Below are positions 62,417 to 64,000 of a stretch of DNA of 64,000 bases, one piece after another (position 1 is the first letter of the stretch; each line of letters starts with the position of its first letter). This DNA comes from Paramecium pentaurelia (taxonomy: Eukaryota > Ciliophora > Oligohymenophorea > Peniculida > Parameciidae): assembly GCA_905183005.1 (NCBI GenBank), contig CAJJDO010000073.1:62001-126000 (forward strand). The letters are read 5' to 3'. Below the pieces are notes generated by a model. It ran no database searches, was not told where the DNA came from, and saw only the letters and a program-made list of their open reading frames with translations. Both the position numbers and the translations under genes were made by a program.

Positions 62417-62765
62417 TCATTTTCTTCTGTTGAAGAATCTCATAACCTACTCTAAACTGGCACAATTAGTTTACATGCAAGTGGCAAATGCAGAAGCAAA
62501 TTCATTATTGGCGGTGCATTCAACAAGCTTAAAAAATTACAATGATAATTACTGTGTCAATTTTCATATCTTCTCCATGTTCTTCATCACAGGTTTTCAT
62601 TGTTTCAGCACATGCATCATCAAAAACACATCCAAATGCCTCATTCATGCAATTATCTTAAATGCATTAAACCATTGGATTTGTTGGCTCTTCACCTTCT
62701 TATTTGTGATGTTTTCTAGCTGTGATACAAAGGATAAGTAATGCGATTGCCAAAATTTATTTCAT
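62417..62765 (-). CDS. Small secreted cysteine-rich protein
   Basis: One intron (62528-62552, ending AAG) gives 107 residues. A classical signal peptide (MKQILAIALLILCITARK) is followed by a short acidic mature chain with eight cysteines in regular spacing: VQCIQDNCMNEAFGCVFDD, ACAETMKTC, VECTANNEF, FATCMQTNCASL. This suggests four disulphides. It is probably secreted or carried in secretory vesicles; no named family was recognised. On the opposite strand the same DNA gives a longer frame in the standard code, which is a shadow. Confidence 0.75.
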
Positions 62766-63420
62766 TTTTATTTATCAATATGGAGAAAGTTAATTGTGAC
62801 TTTTATATTATGAAAAAGATATGTTTTAATTTAAATTATTTTATTTAATCAATAAAATATCTAAAAATTCTTTGGTTACGGAAATCTTTAGGTTGATCTA
62901 ACTGAAATTATATATAAAATAAATTATATTAAAATAAAAATAATTAATAACCATGAACAAGTTGCTAAAGTAATTTATCATTAAGTTAATATAATAAATT
63001 TACTAATTCTAAAGTGCTTTGTTACTATATCTCACATAAATACTTCTATAATATAAAAATTTGAAAACAAAATAATTTGAATTTATTATTTTATTCAATA
63101 ACTTCTGAAATATATTATATACTCAAAATTTCTAATACAATTTATTTTTATATATAAGGGTAGATATTCTTATCAGAACTAATTAATTATAATACACAAA
63201 TAATATTATTATTTATAGTTATTGTATTTAAAATAATTCCAAAAAAATTGAACAATACCGATAATAGGATAACGGAAAAAAAAGAATGTCCATTATGAAA
63301 AAAATCACAAATATTTTATTCTAATTAAAAAACAAGTGAAAATTTTTATTGTTAATTTTTAAAAGAATTAATATTAAATGATTTTTAATATAAGGATTAA
63401 ATATTTTTATATGTTTTTTA
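62766..63420. other. Intergenic region
   Basis: 655 bp of A+T-rich DNA between two minus-strand genes. No supported feature. Confidence 0.5.
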
Positions 63421-64000
63421 TCAAATTTTTGTTAAATCTAAAGAATATATATCATTAAAGGACATTTGATGTCTATCTCCACCGAAAATTAGAAGTTAAG
63501 ATTCATATTTTGTAAATGAATGTCCATCTCGAGCACAAGGTTTTTTTCCAACGATTGAATTTTACATTGATTAAAGTGGTTATAAAAATCTAAAGAAAAA
63601 ATAATTGAAAATATACCTAGAAACCAAAGGTTTTCCAAATTCAGTTAATTTCCCTTATCTAATCTTCAAATCAGCTTTTGGATTTCCTACTAAAAATAAT
63701 GAATTCCTCATTTTTTCAGAAGTAGGTGAATTATCTCTTAATTGTTATTTTTAACCTTCATCAACTTCAAAAATCTTTAATAAAGCCATTTTCTTTTATT
63801 AAATTTCTTTCTTTTTTTTTTCATCAAGAGTTTTTTAATTAGATTAAGCTTGAGATAAATTTCTAGTGGGTGAATCCACGCTGTCTTCAGATTAATCAGG
63901 TTTTTTAAGAGGAGAGAGAGTTGTTCTTTTAATAGTCTTTTTTATACTACCAGTTCTAGTTGATTTTCTAAATTATCTACGTGAATTTTAAAGATCTTAT
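63421..64000 (-). CDS. Kelch-repeat protein, 5' truncated by window end
   Basis: Open frame continues past the window edge, so only the C-terminal 184 residues or so are present. One intron (63590-63616). The N-terminal part visible is Lys/Ser/Thr-rich with SP sites (TTLSPLKKPDQSEDSVDSPT). After the intron one Kelch blade is clear: KKPCARDGHSFTKYESQ, LLIFGGDRHQMSFNDIYSLD, with the RDGHS and IFGG..N.D.Y.LD signature. The gene ends LTKI right after this blade, so either the propeller is mostly upstream or a further blade is lost. Other blades are expected outside the window. Confidence 0.75.

Noticed and set aside
62382..62741. 119-codon plus-strand frame in the standard code
   Set aside because: It is the antisense shadow of the secreted Cys-rich gene, which has a signal peptide and regular cysteines once a 25-nt intron is removed.

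Overview
The window is ciliate macronuclear DNA, most likely from a Paramecium. Every convincing gene reads only if TAA and TAG are glutamine and TGA is the sole stop (ciliate nuclear code). About 69 introns of 22-32 nt are needed to join the reading frames, nearly all starting GTA, most ending TAG. Intergenic DNA is extremely A+T rich, and neighbouring genes often lie only tens of bases apart. The beta-tubulin tail ends in the glutamate/glycine-rich form known from Paramecium. I cannot name the species. All introns were inferred from frame and protein-family fit, not from transcripts. || Layout. 1-3.2 kb: 5'-truncated BTB protein with a TAA-encoded polyglutamine tract (+). 3.3-5.5 kb: Pumilio-family RNA-binding protein and a small unknown protein (-). 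5.9-8.3 kb: NEDD1-like WD40 centrosome/basal-body protein and a two-pass membrane protein (+). 8.8-11.3 kb: beta-tubulin, an assembly gap, and a second partial beta-tubulin copy. 12.1-19.2 kb: a degenerate trehalose-6-phosphate-synthase-like protein with a starch-binding domain (+), a coiled-coil/SH3 protein (-) and glycogen branching enzyme (-). 19.4-22.6 kb: a DBF4-type zinc finger/AT-hook protein and a voltage-sensor-like membrane domain fused to a cyclic-nucleotide phosphodiesterase (+). 22.7-26 kb: small poorly conserved genes. 26.3-34.6 kb: membrane RING E3, a MON2-like giant, an unknown, and a REEP/TB2-like membrane protein (-). 34.8-39.3 kb: LMBRD2-like membrane protein (+), ribosomal protein uL5/L11 (-), a small unknown (-), a pseudokinase (+). 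41-44.3 kb: heat-shock-factor-like protein (+), CTD-type phosphatase (-), coiled-coil protein (-). 44.5-49.7 kb: Kelch protein and a membrane hybrid histidine kinase (-). 50.5-52.5 kb: a second CTD-type phosphatase (+) and an unknown (-). 53.3-56.5 kb: a Ser/Pro/Gln-rich protein (-), whose 3' third is present twice across a single N. 56.5-61.2 kb: three tightly packed + strand genes (cyclic-nucleotide-binding-like protein with a C-terminal membrane segment, AGC/STK32-like kinase, protein with two cyclic-nucleotide-binding-like domains). 61.3-64 kb: CCT-motif protein, secreted Cys-rich protein, 5'-truncated Kelch protein (-). || How they fit together. The recognisable genes are mostly cytoskeleton and cilia (beta-tubulin, NEDD1-like), signalling (phosphodiesterase, cNMP-binding-like proteins, kinases, histidine kinase, phosphatases), storage-glucan metabolism (branching enzyme, CBM20/TPS-like) and membrane traffic (MON2, RING E3, REEP-like). 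No CRISPR array, insertion sequence, rRNA or tRNA gene was seen. Two direct duplications, at 9.3/10.4 kb and 53.3/54.4 kb, flank N characters; at least the second is probably an assembly artefact.
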